A stretch of 64,000 nt of DNA from Nymphaea colorata (lineage: Eukaryota > Streptophyta > Magnoliopsida > Nymphaeales > Nymphaeaceae), in the NCBI RefSeq assembly GCF_008831285.2, contig NC_045147.1, positions 20,092,581-20,156,580 of the forward strand, written 5' to 3'. Position numbers and translations under genes: made by a program. Below the pieces are notes generated by a model. That model ran no database searches. It was given only the letters and a program-made list of their open reading frames with translations, and was not told where the DNA came from. Within the stretch, counting starts at the first letter, position 1. Every line of letters begins with the position of its first letter. Positions 1 through 13,157 of this stretch are shown here, piece after piece.

Positions 1-527
1 AAGTCGTACTAACCATAATAAGAATTTATCTGGAAAGAAGCTGGTAAGCTACCCCCAAAAAAGTTGTTATCTTGGACCATGATTTCTTTGATAAGGGCAT
101 GGACATCTTTAAGTTCACATAAACCACCAAATGTCAGATAAAGCAGGACCATAGAAGTCTGCAATCAATGTCAGAGGAATGCTCAGTCGCTCATTAGAAA
201 GTAAACCATGTACATTCAGCTTGGGATGGCTTGTCCACCGCCACAAATAGGTCTCTATATGCACCAATATCCATCTATCTTGTTTCAAATTTCTAACTGC
301 ATTTCTTTTCCAATGTTTCTCAAATTCTCAACATGAATAATGCAGTACTAGGTTCCCTCTATCATCACATTATTCTTATTGAAGGACAAGAAAATTTAAA
401 GGAACACAATAAAACATTGATCAACATAATCCTCAAGCGAACTTGCTAGTAAGGAAATAATTTACTTGCTTATTTAAAGTAAAAGTTTTTCGTTTTTTTT
501 TCTTTTGTGTTTGTTGTGCATACGTAC
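1..527 (-). other. Probable ENGase intron (left window edge)
   Basis: This stretch lies downstream of ENGase exon 5 (donor at 527-526). Neither strand shows the next expected GH85 exon. It holds AT-rich sequence and a T-run near 491-503. I see no other gene in it. Confidence 0.5.
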
Positions 528-3064
528 ATTCCATTGTCCACCACCATAGGTACCTCTTCCAAATACATCAATGCCCATGTATACATCATAGTTTCTGTCA
601 CCAGCTAAGATAGCTGAGCTTTTTGGGAAGTCTTCCTACAAATTATCACGGTACACTTTAGTTTAAAAATAGAATAAAAAATTAAGAAAGACAAAAGGCC
701 ACACTAACAGTTACCTTCCATGAATAGTTGACAAATATACCATCACACAAATCAAAGAATGGCTTGTTCTTTGCATTTAGTTGATTTTGCCAATTAAGGG
801 CACCATTTATTGTCACAGCATCATACCTTTTGTTACAGATCAAAGTATCCAACAGCTTAAATCAGTCAATCATATCCTAATAGTTAATAATAACAGTAAG
901 CATCCATTTAGAGCCCAAAGAACTAAAACATAAAACTTACCATATAACCAATGATCCTGGCACAGAAGAATGCATGGCTAGAGATAACTGCTTTACAAAA
1001 TCTGTCAAGTTACTGATCTGATCTGAACTCAGATTGACTTCAATGTTTACCTAAAATGGAACGACATTTGTGTCAAGATAATTAGACCAGATACGTATAG
1101 AGGTAGAAAAGATGGATGCTTTGGAATTCCACTTAAAAGGAGTACACATTCACAGTAGCCCCAAATAAACACTGACATTTTGTTTAGCATGCTTTTCTTC
1201 CAGCAAATTCCAGTTTGACCCCCATAACAATGTAAGAGATGCATGACTAACTCTTTCCAAAATAACAAAAAAGTTTCAAAAGTGGAAAAATTGAAGAATA
1301 TAAAAAAACAAGCTTATTAAGCCCATTTATTTCTAAAGCTAATTGCCTCTGAAGTCATTCCATATAAGAACAGATCACTACACAAGCCACGCGATATTTT
1401 TATTCACGTTTTACCAGTAATTGGTTATACAAATACAAGACGTGACAAGCATCTGCAGCAATCATACTTGAGAAGGAGAATTTAAGTGCATATCATCCCA
1501 CATTAAAAAGAAGCATGCTCTCACAGAATCTGAATTAGCATGCCACCAACAGAATTTGTCCCATTCTAGGACCAATTGTTCAGGTGCTGTCCATTACCAT
1601 GAAAGATCCAAACTGGGCAAACTAGTTCACTATGACAGAGTAGAATATTCTTGGAAGCCAAGCAGAAGAACTTGTAGTTTATAGGTTTACCAGCCAGCCA
1701 TCGAAACCCAATCTTTGAGCAAGTTCTGCCAATCGCGCAGCGTACATCCTTGCAGACTCCTTTGTTGCCAGCAGAGTATTACAGACAACTCTTCCTTCAT
1801 CCCACTCCGTAATGAATGTACCCAATGCCTTGAGTCAGTTCCAAATTACAATATTAGTAGTTCCCTCAAAAAAAAAAATCTAACACAACAAATGATGCTG
1901 AACTGTAATTAAGTGCAACATTGCATTCCATACTGCACGTGTGCAGCAATGCATGTAAAACTTTCCAATGGACGAAAAGGCAAAACCTGGACTACTCAAA
2001 ACAACAAATTGATTACTGACAGCGCCTATCAAATAAAAAGCAGAGCATCCGTGACTTCTACTTATTTGAAGGGTCCTTAAAACGATGCATTACCAGTGCA
2101 TCAAAGATAAAATAATAGATTCTTCCGAGAGGCCACATTCGGCCTGAACTCAACAATAACAATGGTTTCAAAGATGACATAAAGAAGAAAGAGAAAGGGC
2201 CTCAGAGACAAAGGACGCAGATGCTAGTATTGACAGATGTAGTGACAAAAAAAAAAAGAACTGTGGTGACACACATGCTTAGCAAATATCTAACCGTAAG
2301 AATGCATGTGGGTTCAATGAACATGTCCAGTAAATAGAAGAGAAAAGAAACTAAGGCACATAACATATGCCCCGTCATCATCTCAAATGCAGAATAAAGG
2401 ATGCCAAGGAAATGCATGCCCCACTTAGGAAAGATGAACCGAGCTGTGATCTTCTTTTTTGTCCATAACGAACGTCAGAGCCACGAACAAGAAAAAGTAG
2501 ATGATAACCAAACAAAGGAGCCTATGCGCATCATCTCAACTCCTTCAACCACAACAATACACCAAAAAAAAAAAAAACCCAACAAATAATACGTAATTCA
2601 GATAGAAATCTAAAATTGATCTCCGAACCACAAACCAAAGAATCAAAAGAAACAGAGCCTACCTTGACCCCGTGACTGTGGGCTGCGTTAATCCAACATG
2701 GGGGCGGCAGGGTGACGAGATTATGAGAAAAATAAACAAATACGTCCATTAAGTACCAATGCCATATGGTATAAGCAGCGTCATTTTGGTTCCCCTGAAC
2801 CCACTTGTCGTCCAAGTAGCCACCGGCCATGTCGTGGCAGACGAGCAGCTTCCGCTTCCTCTCCTGCCAGCCATGAACCGCGTAGGAGGGCAGCGGAACG
2901 CTGGCCCTGTTGAAGGGGAAGTGAAAAGAGTCGAAGTACGTTCGCTGCTCAAGCTCCTCAAGAGTCTTGATCGGGAACGAGATGGGTACAGATGGCTTCG
3001 ATGGGTCGAAGGGCGGTGCAAAATTCGCCGACGACGGTGGATGTGATGAGAGTCCTACGCCCAT
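528..3064 (-). CDS. ENGASE: Cytosolic endo-beta-N-acetylglucosaminidase, GH85 (ENGase), 5' part, truncated by the window edge
   Basis: ENGase cleaves the GlcNAc-GlcNAc core of free N-glycans in the plant cytosol. Five coding exons are visible: 2663-3064, 1691-1828, 941-1050, 715-826 and 528-635. All junctions are GT-AG, the frame is kept throughout, and they give about 290 residues. The ATG at 3064 opens a protein with no signal peptide, as expected for the cytosolic enzyme. Visible family blocks are VCHDMAGGYLDDKWVQG and the run WHWYLMDVFVYFSH (exon 1), LGTFITEWDEG (exon 2), GFDGWL followed by VNIEV across the exon 2/3 junction, INGALNWQNQL with FFDLCDGIFVNYSW (exon 4), and DVYMGIDVFGRGTYGGGQW (exon 5). 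Asn182 and Glu184 of VNIEV match the catalytic Asn/Glu pair known in GH85. Exons for the rest of the barrel and the C-terminal domain are not in bases 1-527, so they should lie left of the window. The exon 1/2 join gives Lys-Ala where relatives usually have Lys-Val. Confidence 0.9.
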
Positions 3065-6000
3065 TTCTTCGGACCAAAGATGACTTTTCCGAAGGAAAAG
3101 GGCGCAACGTCTGCGGCCCTTTAATAATAGGCAAGCGGCTGGTCAACAACGACGGCGAAGCTGCGTCCGTGCAGAGTACGGATTCTTGACGAAAGAATAA
3201 AATAAGTTAAAAAGCGCATCGGCCGAATTTTTGTCCAACTTGAGCGTTTCAGGGAAATATCGGCCTATTTTTCCCGCCTCTTCAATTGAACATCAAAAAA
3301 CAAGGGGAGGCCTCAATCGGGTGGCCCCCAGCAAGGTTTCCCACCACCGTGCTGCGAGAGGAGGCCTACTGGCTCCTCCCACCATGCTGTGAAAGGCACT
3401 CGACTGCTTCCGCCACCACCGTGCCCACCGTGCTGTGAAAGGCACTCTATTGCTTCCGCCGGACCGCCACCATCGTGCAACCACACACAACAGAGAGAGA
3501 GAGAGAGGAAAGGCCATCCCTTGCAAATGGAGGACATAGGTGGTCGAATGGAGGTTGTTGTAGAGGGGTAGACCGTTGTGGATGGGGAAAAAGGGTTATG
3601 TTATGATCAAAATCAAAACCAGTAGAACAAAAAGAAACGGCCTTTGCCTCGGCAGCCAAGCGCTCAATGCGTGCGTGACTGAGAGAGAGAGAGAGAGATG
3701 CGGACAATGCGACGGAAATCGTCGCTGCTGGTGGTTTCTAATCTTTGTGAAAGAAAAGAGCCCCTTTCATTTGAAAGTAAGAGAAAGAGAGAGTAATGAC
3801 TCGATCCACTGTCACATTAGGTTTGAATTCTCGATCTTGCCAACCCAATGCTTAACAGTTTTTATTTTAACTCTCGATCTTGCCAACCCAATGCTTAACA
3901 GTTTTTATTTTAACTTTAAAAAATCTAAAACCTAGAACAACCAATACAGTCTCCACCCCCATTACATTTATGGCATACACATCAACTCAAATGCCACTAT
4001 GCCAAGCTCAAGCCCCCAGTCTAATGGATCTCAACCTATTCCTTTTCAAAACAAAACCAAAATAACCAACTACTTAACAACTTCATTTGTAAGTCCTTTA
4101 AAATTGTTCATAATTTTAGATATGATACTAAATAGTACAGAGAGAAGAAGCAGACGATGCACAGGAGAAAGAAACCACGACAAGATGCATGAAGACGAGA
4201 GAAAGAGAGAGAGGTGGATGAAGGGAGACAAAATAAGGGGGACATGCTGTAAGATCTAATGGCCGAAATTATTTTTTATGGATTAGAATCACACATCCTG
4301 CGGTGCATTGCGATCTAAGGAAAGAAATCCCAATTTGGCACTTGAAATCGTGAACTTATTTTCACTATTGGCTCGCAGCATGGATCTTTTTCAAAATTAA
4401 GATCGAGATCCTCGTTGAACCGTGGAATCCATGTCCAATATTGTTGAGAAGATTAATATACAGATAAAAATTATTTAATTTTTCGAAAAAATTATTAAAA
4501 CAATTAAAATTGGTCAATACGCATAATTTAAGGTGCGATTGTTCAAATCGATCAGATGGCATTAGGCTGGACTTTGTAAAATTTGGATCTAACCCCGAGT
4601 ACAAATCGAATAATTACATGCTTATTTTCTTTCATTCTTACGCTTATATTCATTTTAAAATCTTATTAAAAATAAACAGAAATGCTACCTTCTTTAGTCT
4701 AGAACTATAAGTAAGTGTTTTTCAACTTTTGAACACCAAGACAGATTTCAACCCAAAAACAATGAACGTTTCAGGTGTGTTTCAACCTAAAAATTATACA
4801 TGTCGAAGATATGTGCCTGACAAATAGACAATTGTCAGGAATGCGGAATCCCGACTCAGGTAATAAAAAGTGAGGTTTTTCTCTAAATAATTTTACAGGG
4901 TATGCCCTTATAAAGTTCCTATTATCATATTCGTAACAAAGTAAAGATATATTACAAGTTAACTCTTCTCTTTTTTTTTCTTTACCCTCTCTATAGTTCG
5001 GTATCAAGGGGAGCCATAACACTTTCGGGTTTCAGGACTCCTTAGTGGAGAGTGGTACATCAGTCAACTAAAATTTAGCCATTTATTTGTTTTTTCAAAC
5101 CATTCCGTGCATTTGAACTCTCAATGTTATGCCAACAATTTTGTTAAATTACTACTTAATCACTTGCTCATACTGCTTCAGGTATAGCAATGAATGCATT
5201 AAGGTAAAGAATGACAATAATACATGTACTGTAAAACATTAAATTGCCTTTTTTCGGAAAGATGCGTATCGAGAAAATGACAGTGCTTGGTGCTTTTATA
5301 TGCTTAGTAGCTTCAGAAACTGGCGAATCGACGTGTAAATGGCATTTATCTGTTGGATTTTGTTTTAGAATAGTGTTGCGCTAAGGTGGCAACAGATCCA
5401 AAATGAAAATAGTTTGAATTTCTCAAACTTAGTTGACGTTTTGCGAAATTCAAAGGTATTGTATTTTTTTTTATTTAGTGAAAGAAAGATTTAAACGATT
5501 TGCAATACTTGCCATTGCAATTACAATAGTCAATCTTTACCATATGAATAGGGTCATTGAACTAACAAAATAAAAAGGACTAATCTGTTCAAAGAAGTCC
5601 CGAAAATTAAGCTTATAAAAGTTGATCGTAGTTGTCTAAAGCTTTTCGATTATCAAGGATTTCTTGATTATCAAGACTTGGCCAATTAATTCATCTCACA
5701 AAATGGACGGCCACGTTTGTCTGCCGTTCATCATGGGATGAGTGGCCTCAGGGGAGCCCCTGACTGTACCCAGGGCAACCTGAACTGCCCGTGGCTTGCG
5801 AATCCAACTAAAGATGGAATGCTGAATTTAAATTCTGGATTTTAGAGGCCATCTTATGATAGTTTGATTACTGTTTTAGAGGCTTGTAGAATGCCAATAT
5901 CGATTAAAATAGACATGTCTGTCCCGTAAATTTATGCTTAAAAATCGTCCATCTCGGTACACCAGCCAAATCTCCAATAATATTGACCTGCAGCAGACCA

Positions 6001-6393
6001 CCTAGTATTCTGCAGGCATATATATTAAATTGAGCCTCAAAGTTCTAAAGAAGAGCATCTACATATACCGGGGTTTTGTTCATTAGCAGATTGGAATTTT
6101 ATCTATGAAACCACAGAAATGACGTTGCAGCATGTTACCTCCAACCGAGGTTCTGATTCTCCACAATAAACCTACAGATTGTCTATGGCAATATTTTCCT
6201 GAATAAGAATCAAGATGGATTTAAGCCCAAATTCAAGTAAAAACGAGCAAATTGATACAGAATATTTAGAAATGCTCAAGCAAGAGAAAATTTGCACATT
6301 CTTCAGAAGTCCTTTCCATAGTGACAGCTCCTTCACAAGTCAAATTTCCACCCATTGTGCATCACATGAATGAAGCCTGTCGTCCTTTTGCCA
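3065..6393. other. Intergenic: ENGase upstream region and MYG1 3' flank
   Basis: I recognise no gene here. It contains the presumed ENGase promoter, GA/CT microsatellites (about 3490-3507 and 3680-3698), a degenerate direct repeat around 3378-3461 (two copies of a GCTGTGAAAGGCACTC core), a perfect 43-bp tandem duplication at 3830-3915, and AT-rich sequence. The short open frames at 3293-3537 are low complexity and lack coding support. Confidence 0.6.
3830..3915. repeat. 43-bp perfect tandem duplication (2 copies)
   Basis: Two head-to-tail copies at 3830-3872 and 3873-3915, each beginning CTCGATCTTGCCAACC and ending TTTTAACT. No difference is visible between them, which suggests a recent slippage or unequal exchange event. 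It lies in intergenic DNA. Confidence 0.95.
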
Positions 6394-9300
6394 TTAGAAT
6401 TTAAGAGCAGCCCTTGCCATAGCGAGGGCCCCTTCATAAGTCAAATTTCCACCAATGAAGCCACTCATGTGGACAAAAACACAGCCAGGAATATCTGCTT
6501 CTTTTGAAAGCTCGTCATCCCTTAAACCTCTCCAAGGTGATGGCAAAGGCTTTCGACTCTCAAATTTGTCAGGAGAAACAGCCACCGCTTGCACCCTCCA
6601 ATGTTTGCTCCTGTCATCCTACAGCATAATTTCACAAAAAAAAATTGCAGTTATTATAGATATCAGAGGTTCTGGGTGACAATGAAGCACAAGAAAGTAT
6701 AGTATCAGAAGACCATCATTCTGGAAAAGAAATTTCATTTCAAGTACAATCTTGAACATGCTCCAAATCCAGTCACTTGAATACTAGCCAATGCAAACAG
6801 TTGCAAGTTATCATATGAATCATCATAAATACTGTTATTTCTTGGCCCAAGAAAGGACGAGTCTGTGTTCCAGGAATACAGATTTTATGCTTGACTCCCA
6901 TTTGAAACTGAGAAATTCATGCTTTGGAGAAAAGGAGATATGCACACCGTTTCTCACTGTATTAATGCAACCCCATATTCTAGAAAGTGAAGGAGACTAG
7001 GCCATCCCCATGCTTTCCCACTTCAAGTTCTATGACTGAAGCACATTATTCTGCAATCTTAGTATCTATTGTCCACGTATCTACTCTCCAGTCTACTTGG
7101 TTAAATGAGTACATAACCGTGACCCATTCAGCTATGAATCACTTAAGATGCATGGCTAAAGATCCAACACACTCGGCAGACAGGAGGCATATAAGCCTTT
7201 CAATTGCTTCTCCTAGGCCAGCCAATATCAAGTTCTGATTCAACTAGCAGGCTTCTATGGCTTTGCCAAGAAAGCAGGTTTGTGGTTCCTTACATCCACT
7301 GATTAGGTCTACATCTAAAACAAATTAACACTGTAGGTTACACGGGCATCTAAGTAGGTTCCTGTCATTCTCTAGAATCAGTTTTCCTCTTTACATCAGA
7401 TTTAGTCTCTCAGCCCACAGATGTACTCATCTATCCTAAGCACTTGTTCCAAGAAAAAAGGAGAACCGGCCAGCAACTTGCCTCTTTCATTTGCAATGGT
7501 TACCTAGTACCCACTCTAGTAAAAAAGCACAATGAAGATACTGGATTCAATCCACAAAAAGTCACAGGAATCTATTCCAGCGAGATCCATTGAGAGAGTA
7601 AGTGAAGCAAGCAAGAGATCATTGCTAAAAGAGAAATGATTACCTCATACAGGACATATTTGATGGAAGGTTCAATTTTCAGAGCCTCTTCAAGCTCAAA
7701 CAAGTGAAGTTTCCACTGTAGAACACATCAAGCCATCAATAATCATTTCAACATTCACTCTGTGCAGGTGTGTGTATAAAGGTGCCTGAGTTTTTTGAAG
7801 TTAGTATTGCAGCAGATTCTAAGCCATAACCATTCCAAATTTTGTGAATAAGCAAGCAACATATGCACAGATGGAATGAAGTGGCTAATGCACTAGCAAA
7901 AACCACACTTCCAATGAAACAAAGATATTCACTTAAAATGAAGAATCACCACTCACAGGGCAGAATTGCTTCAGTTGTATTATTTCTCCACTGGCATCAA
8001 CCTTTTCTCTTGCTGATAATGTCTCCATCACGATGGATCTTGCAGGAAGCCATGATCTGGCATGGAATCTAACATTCTGCAGGCAAAACGAATAAAAGAA
8101 AGCTCAAAGCAGAGAAAATAAATTGTTAAGAATTACTTGCCTTCAGTATTTTTCTTAATGCTGGCTATATGTAAGCACATGTCATATTTGACAACCACAT
8201 TGTAACCTTATTTTCAGGAAGCAAGCATTTTTAAGACCACCACGATGAAAGGATGTACAAAAATTAATAAATAGGAAAACGAAACAAGTCATATAGGTAT
8301 AATACAAGCCAGCTAAAGTTCTTTGATATAACTTTTACCTCCAAAAATTCACCACCTGCAAGTTCCATCGCACGGTGAAAAGCTTCATTCTCCTTCTCAG
8401 GTGATTGGTCAGGGTCCAACCAATCAAGATTCAAACGGCCTACTCGAGAAGATAAGCCAGTGTTATTCACATATCTTGGAGGATGATCGGTGTCATATTG
8501 ATTGATTCCATTGTCTATAGCATCTATTGCCTGTTGCAATTAACTATAGTTAATACAGATTCATATAAATTTCCTTCCACAAACAAAGAGAGAATGCAAC
8601 CATAACATGCACTTAATATGATACAATAATGTTCCACTCAGAACAATTCAGTTACTCAGCATGAAAAATCAACATACTGAAGGAACATGAAAATCTTTCT
8701 AAGGCCAACTAATTTTATAGCTACATACTACACAAACACACACATATGGAAACTAAAATATTAAAAAAGAGATTGAAAGTGAAAGACAAGATAACCTGAC
8801 AAGGAAGTTTTACTTTTTTCCCTTGATTGGCAAAATGAGGTTAAACGGACTTCTATCAGATCATGTCAAAAGGTATCATGGAACAAAGTGGTGGTGGTGG
8901 TGGTGGTGGATGTGATACTGAATCTTTCAGCAGCAACGACCTGATAGATGGATAAAATAAACACCAAGAGGACAGGAGAAGGAGACGGAGCACCCCTCCT
9001 TGTTTGTTTTGAAAAGGGTGATTTACTGATATAAAGCTCCCAAAAAAATAATGATAAAATACCCAAACATAACTGCCATTCAAGAACAAATACAATAGCC
9101 AGGAGCTATTTACGAAAAATATACACATGGGTATCTAATAAGCATAAGGTAGTAGGCACCTCAGATCTAGAATGTATACTATATGGCACAAATTTCAGGA
9201 CACATAACCAAAGGTCTCCAATTACACAATGGGTATGACACAGTGGGAGGGTTTGACAGAAGTAATAAATGTTAAATGAGTTCAAGTGAACTGGAAATAT

Positions 9301-11301
9301 TAGACACTAAGAACTAGCAGATCGAAAGGGGCTCGCTCAACTGAGGAAGAAAGGAAACAAAACAAAGTAAGTATAAAGAATTAAAAGTTGTGACCCCCTC
9401 ATCAGGGATAAGAAACAATAAGAAAAATTATTAGTGAAGGAGAAAAGACATCAGAGAGCTATTACCTCCATAAAGCTTTTGTATACAGCAAGATAAAGGT
9501 GGCAAACATCAGCATGTGTCTTATCCAAATTGAGCTCTTTAGCAATTATCTCCAACCCAAAATGCTGAAATCAAATCAACCGCATATTAACATGCGTTTT
9601 CCTAAATATTGGAACAAGTATGGTAAAATGAATAACTAAAATTGATGAACCAGATGAAGATAAGCTTCTATACACCACAAAATACATCCATCCCCCCCTC
9701 CCCCAAAAAAAGAAAAAACCGCCTTTACAGTCTATAAAGTTGAATGATTCTGCAAGGAGAGCAGACTATATTGCACAAAAATAAACAGGAGCATATAAAC
9801 TGTCTGTCTATTTCATATAACTCCTAGCAGCATTATAAACTACCTCCCAATCCTACAACGTATTTGTGTGTTAATCTCTACAGATAGGAAGATGACTAAT
9901 AACGAACTCAGATCTTAGCATTAAGAAACTTATGAAGCAAAACTTCTTACAAAACCCTAAATAGAATTACAAGATTTTCATATGCGTTATGTCTTCATGT
10001 GAAAAAACTAATTGTAACCATCTAAACAGATCCAAAAAAAAAGAGAGGAGATTAGCAATAAAACTCCTTAATCTCATGTTGCAAGTTGATACCTTGTAGA
10101 CAAGTCCCGCACTGCTAAGTTTAGTGGTAAATCCATGACCAAATATTTCGTGAAAACCCTTCTGATGATGGTCATAGCGATCACGGGTAGGGTCATAAAC
10201 ACCACCAACATCAAGCACAGCATCAAGCGTATCTAGCACCTGAATGTACATGAATCCATCTCATTTGAGTAAACAAGATAAGTGATAGATCTAAACATCA
10301 GAAAAGGTATTAGCATATTAATTATATGGCTCACTATTTCAGAACAGCAAATCAAAATACCAATTACATGCATTTTTTTGTTAGCGAACAATCTGCATAA
10401 GAATGTAAATATTTGATTCAGAGGTATGCATTTCTGTAAAACTATAATACTGTCAATGAATATTTGACCAAATAAAGCAATTAGAAACTGATTGTAAACA
10501 ATCTCCCATCCAAGAACATCATACAATATTGCATAATTCACAACTTCAAGGGTTTCATGAACTGTTGCTGCCCTTTCCGACTTGTTAAAAGTTATTGAAA
10601 ACTTTCCTCCAAAGATATGATTGTTTAATTGTTACGAAAAGAGTCCTACTCAGTTCACACGATTGAGATTCTAATACAACAAGGACTTTGGATCGCATCA
10701 ACAAATTTTGCTCCTGTCCCATCACTAGCCTATCTTTTTTCTGTCGTTCCCTACACAGGCGCGTTACTTACTTCCATTCATCCTATTAACTCATCTTATG
10801 GAAGTCGGAAATTTCATTCTTTAGCACAGCGAGCATAAGAAAGCTCTATTCATCATCATGCTCAACAAACACCTGTTCTCAGTAACACGCCATTGTCGTC
10901 TGTATGGTCCATGTCTCAGACACCAGGCTTTACGATTATTCAATTTTTGCTAATCGAAGTCATGAGAAATGAGAGAAGGGGGAGGGGGAGAGAGAGAGAA
11001 AGAGAGAGAAAGAGAGAGAAAGAGAGAGAGAGTATGTGGCGTGCAACATAGCGTAGGAAAGAGGCGACACCTGAGGGTCTCTGGTTCGAACGATCTCAGC
11101 GTTGCAGAACTTTTCGGTGAGGCGGATCATGAAGCAGCCGAGAGCCTCGTCGCAGTGGAAGCTACCATTGTGGGTGCCCACGCGCTTCTTCACCTTTGTT
11201 CCTTCCGCCGCCATGCAGAACGCACGAAGGGAAAACGGGCGGCCGCTGCGGGTGATGCTGAAGGGCAGAAGCTTGCTGCTCCACGACCTCACCAACAACA
11301 T
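6394..11301 (-). CDS. MYG1: MYG1-like protein (UPF0160, DHH-family metal-dependent exonuclease)
   Basis: Complete gene with seven coding exons: 11071-11301, 10093-10239, 9466-9564, 8339-8530, 7957-8076, 7644-7715 and 6394-6618 (stop at 6394-6396). Every intron is GT-AG and phase 0. The product is 361 residues. Family hallmarks in order are [16 protein letters not shown] (residues 42-57), [25 protein letters not shown] with the DHH-type metal-binding His pair (101-102), [53 protein letters not shown], and the C-terminal [15 protein letters not shown]. Mammalian MYG1 is an RNA exonuclease of nucleus and mitochondria; that role in plants is inference. The first 29 residues are rich in Arg, Ser and Leu with no acidic residue, like a mitochondrial targeting peptide. 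A second Met (30, MAAEGTKVK) could give a shorter form. The frame stays open upstream to 11331 but starts there with GTG, so the ATG at 11301 is chosen. Confidence 0.93.
8889..8910. repeat. (GGT)n microsatellite in MYG1 intron 3
   Basis: A short run of GTG/GGT triplets lies inside the intron between the exons at 9466-9564 and 8339-8530. It has no coding role. Confidence 0.8.
10972..11032. repeat. GA-rich microsatellite just inside MYG1 intron 1
   Basis: An interrupted (GAGAGA-AA)n tract on the plus strand reads as a CT-rich tract in the transcript. It begins about 40 bases past the exon 1 splice donor at 11070-11069. Confidence 0.85.
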
Positions 11302-12296
11302 CAACCCTTCCCTTTCCCTTTCCCTTCCCACCTTGAGCCCCCAAGACGCGACCTCCCTTCCCGCCTGGCTTTATAGGCCGGACTGACTTCGTGGCTCCGA
11401 AATAGCTCTCGAACAGAGAGTGCCTGGAGTCCGCAAGAGTTTGATCTCTGAACCCGTTGACGGTTAGCCGGGTTCGGGCCCGAGCTATAAAAGATAGAGT
11501 CGCTTCCATGATACCGTCTCCGTTTATCCAGGATTTTCTTCTGTTGGGTTTGAGCGAGTTCGGGTTCGAGTATGGCTCGTAGGTTTAGCATTTCTTCCAC
11601 GTCAACAAGTCGGTTCCAGCTCCCCATGGAAACCTTGAACTGGGTTTTGCCTCACCATAAGAACGATAGATGCGCCATTCAATAAGTAATCAATAACATT
11701 TTGTTTATGCCGACGAGTACGTCTTTTGTGGAGTTAAATCTATGTGTTGAAAGAAAAACACTGATATATAAGTTGAAACATAATGAAAATGGCATCCAAA
11801 AAAAGTCATGTAATCTATGGAGACAAGAATTAAGTAAGATCTTCAGTTTTCTTTAAGCGATAGGATAGAATGAGCATCCACTCACCTAAAAATAAACATT
11901 TTATTTTTAGAGCACTAGTTATCAAGTTAGGTGTCTAATTATTGAATTTTAAAAACAATATCCATAACTATTAAATGGTTTAGAACATGTCTTTTGCTGA
12001 ACTTCCAAACTTTCTTCAATTCACTAGTGTGCCAGAAAGCACCCCTTTTGCCCAACCCCATCGTCTGTGGCTGCTTGGAGACTTGGGTTGTTTTATGGTA
12101 TACACCCTTCAACTCGAATGCATCACTATTTGCAGTAAAAAAATAACATACGCAAAAATTAAACTAAAGACTATTCATCTATGCGCCCATCAAGTTCACT
12201 AGCTATACTACACCCATAGGGGGAAACTTTTTTCAATTTGAAAATATTCAATTCAAATTCTTAATCAGGTGGGTTCTCACCAAAAAAACACTTAGG
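11302..12296. other. MYG1 upstream region
   Basis: Upstream of the MYG1 start. The GC-richer part (11302-11640) is probably 5' UTR and proximal promoter, and the rest is AT-rich. I see no other gene. Confidence 0.45.
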
Positions 12297-12774
12297 CTTT
12301 GTTTGGTTGGAGGGAAAGGGAATGAAAGGGAGGGGCAAAAAAGAAATGAAAAGAAATAGATGGAAAGAGAATGAGAAAAGAAAGGAAATGAAAGGAAAGG
12401 AAAAATGTGATTATAAAGTTTGTTTGGATAGAAATGAAGGAATTATTAAAATCATGTTAAAAAAAAATAGAACTTATATTACTTTACAATAATACTCATG
12501 CACCAAACAATGGAAAGGGGGAAGGGGGCATCGTGAACCTGAAAAAGCTTATTTGTTGTAATGGTTTACGTGAACGGTGGTAAAAAAAGATGTTAGATAA
12601 AAAAAGATGTTGCTATCAGGTAAAACCTTGTTAATACATGCACAAAGAGAAAGAAATGACATATACGGTAGAAAGCAACAAGTCTTTCATTTCCTTCCCA
12701 ATCCAACTAATTTTAAAACGATTGAATTTATATTACAGCATCCTTTATTTTCCCTCTCTTTGCAACCAAACAAG
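12297..12774. mobile_element. Non-autonomous DNA transposon (MITE-like), GTTTGGTTGG termini
   Basis: The left end begins CTTTGTTTGGTTGGAGGG and the right end finishes with the approximate inverse, GCAACCAAACAAG at 12762-12774. The match extends imperfectly for about 30 bases as purine-rich GGGAAAGG against CCCTCTC. No transposase frame lies inside, and no clear target-site duplication is visible, so the exact edges are uncertain. The same type of terminus occurs at 46.39 and 47.54 kb. Its end lies 91 bases from the 292-bp element to the right. Confidence 0.55.
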
Positions 12775-12865
12775 TTTTTTATTTTCTTTCTATTTCCTTT
12801 TTTCTTAATTAATCAACCACAAATGATCGATTGTTTTTTCTCTCTCTTTCCCTCTATCCAATAAA

Positions 12866-13157
12866 AGAGTGTTTAAATGACACCCTTCTCTCACCCAGTT
12901 TTGTAAAAACCAAGTTTACGCAAACCAAGCTTTTTAATGAGTTTTATAAACACTGTTTTTTCTGTTTGGGTGACATATCCCAAACTTTGTTTTTGAATAA
13001 AGTAAAGGGGACGAGGTTTTTCACTTCCTTTTACAAAACCAGGTTTTGTCAAAACAGCTCAATTTTGGTGGCACCTAAACACTTCAAAACCTGATTTTAG
13101 ATGTAACATCAGGTTTTACTTCCAGAACCTGTTTTTGAAGTGTCGCTCAAACGCCCC
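12866..13157. mobile_element. 292-bp MITE with 18-bp terminal inverted repeats and TAAA target duplication
   Basis: The left terminus AGAGTGTTTAAATGACAC (12866-12883) pairs with the right terminus GTGTCGCTCAAACGCCCC (13140-13157). Read as inverted repeats, the 18 bases differ only by transitions. TAAA is found directly on both sides (12862-12865 and 13158-13161) and looks like the target-site duplication. The interior has no open frame but is full of short inverted AAAACC/GGTTTT motifs that could fold. A PIF/Harbinger (Tourist-like) origin, whose target is TAA/TTA, is possible but unproven. Confidence 0.75.

Noticed and set aside
1-300. Possible sixth ENGase exon or a retroelement fragment on the minus strand
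   Set aside because: The next expected GH85 residues are absent, and stops interrupt every candidate frame. Nothing can be called.
3293-3571. Overlapping frames on both strands
   Set aside because: Low-complexity repeated sequence (GCTGTGAAAGGCACTC copies and a GA run), with no protein resemblance or splice partners.
11302-11331. N-terminal extension of MYG1 back to 11331
   Set aside because: The codon at 11331 is GTG, and the added residues are a CT/GA-rich leader without conservation. The ATG at 11301 is used.
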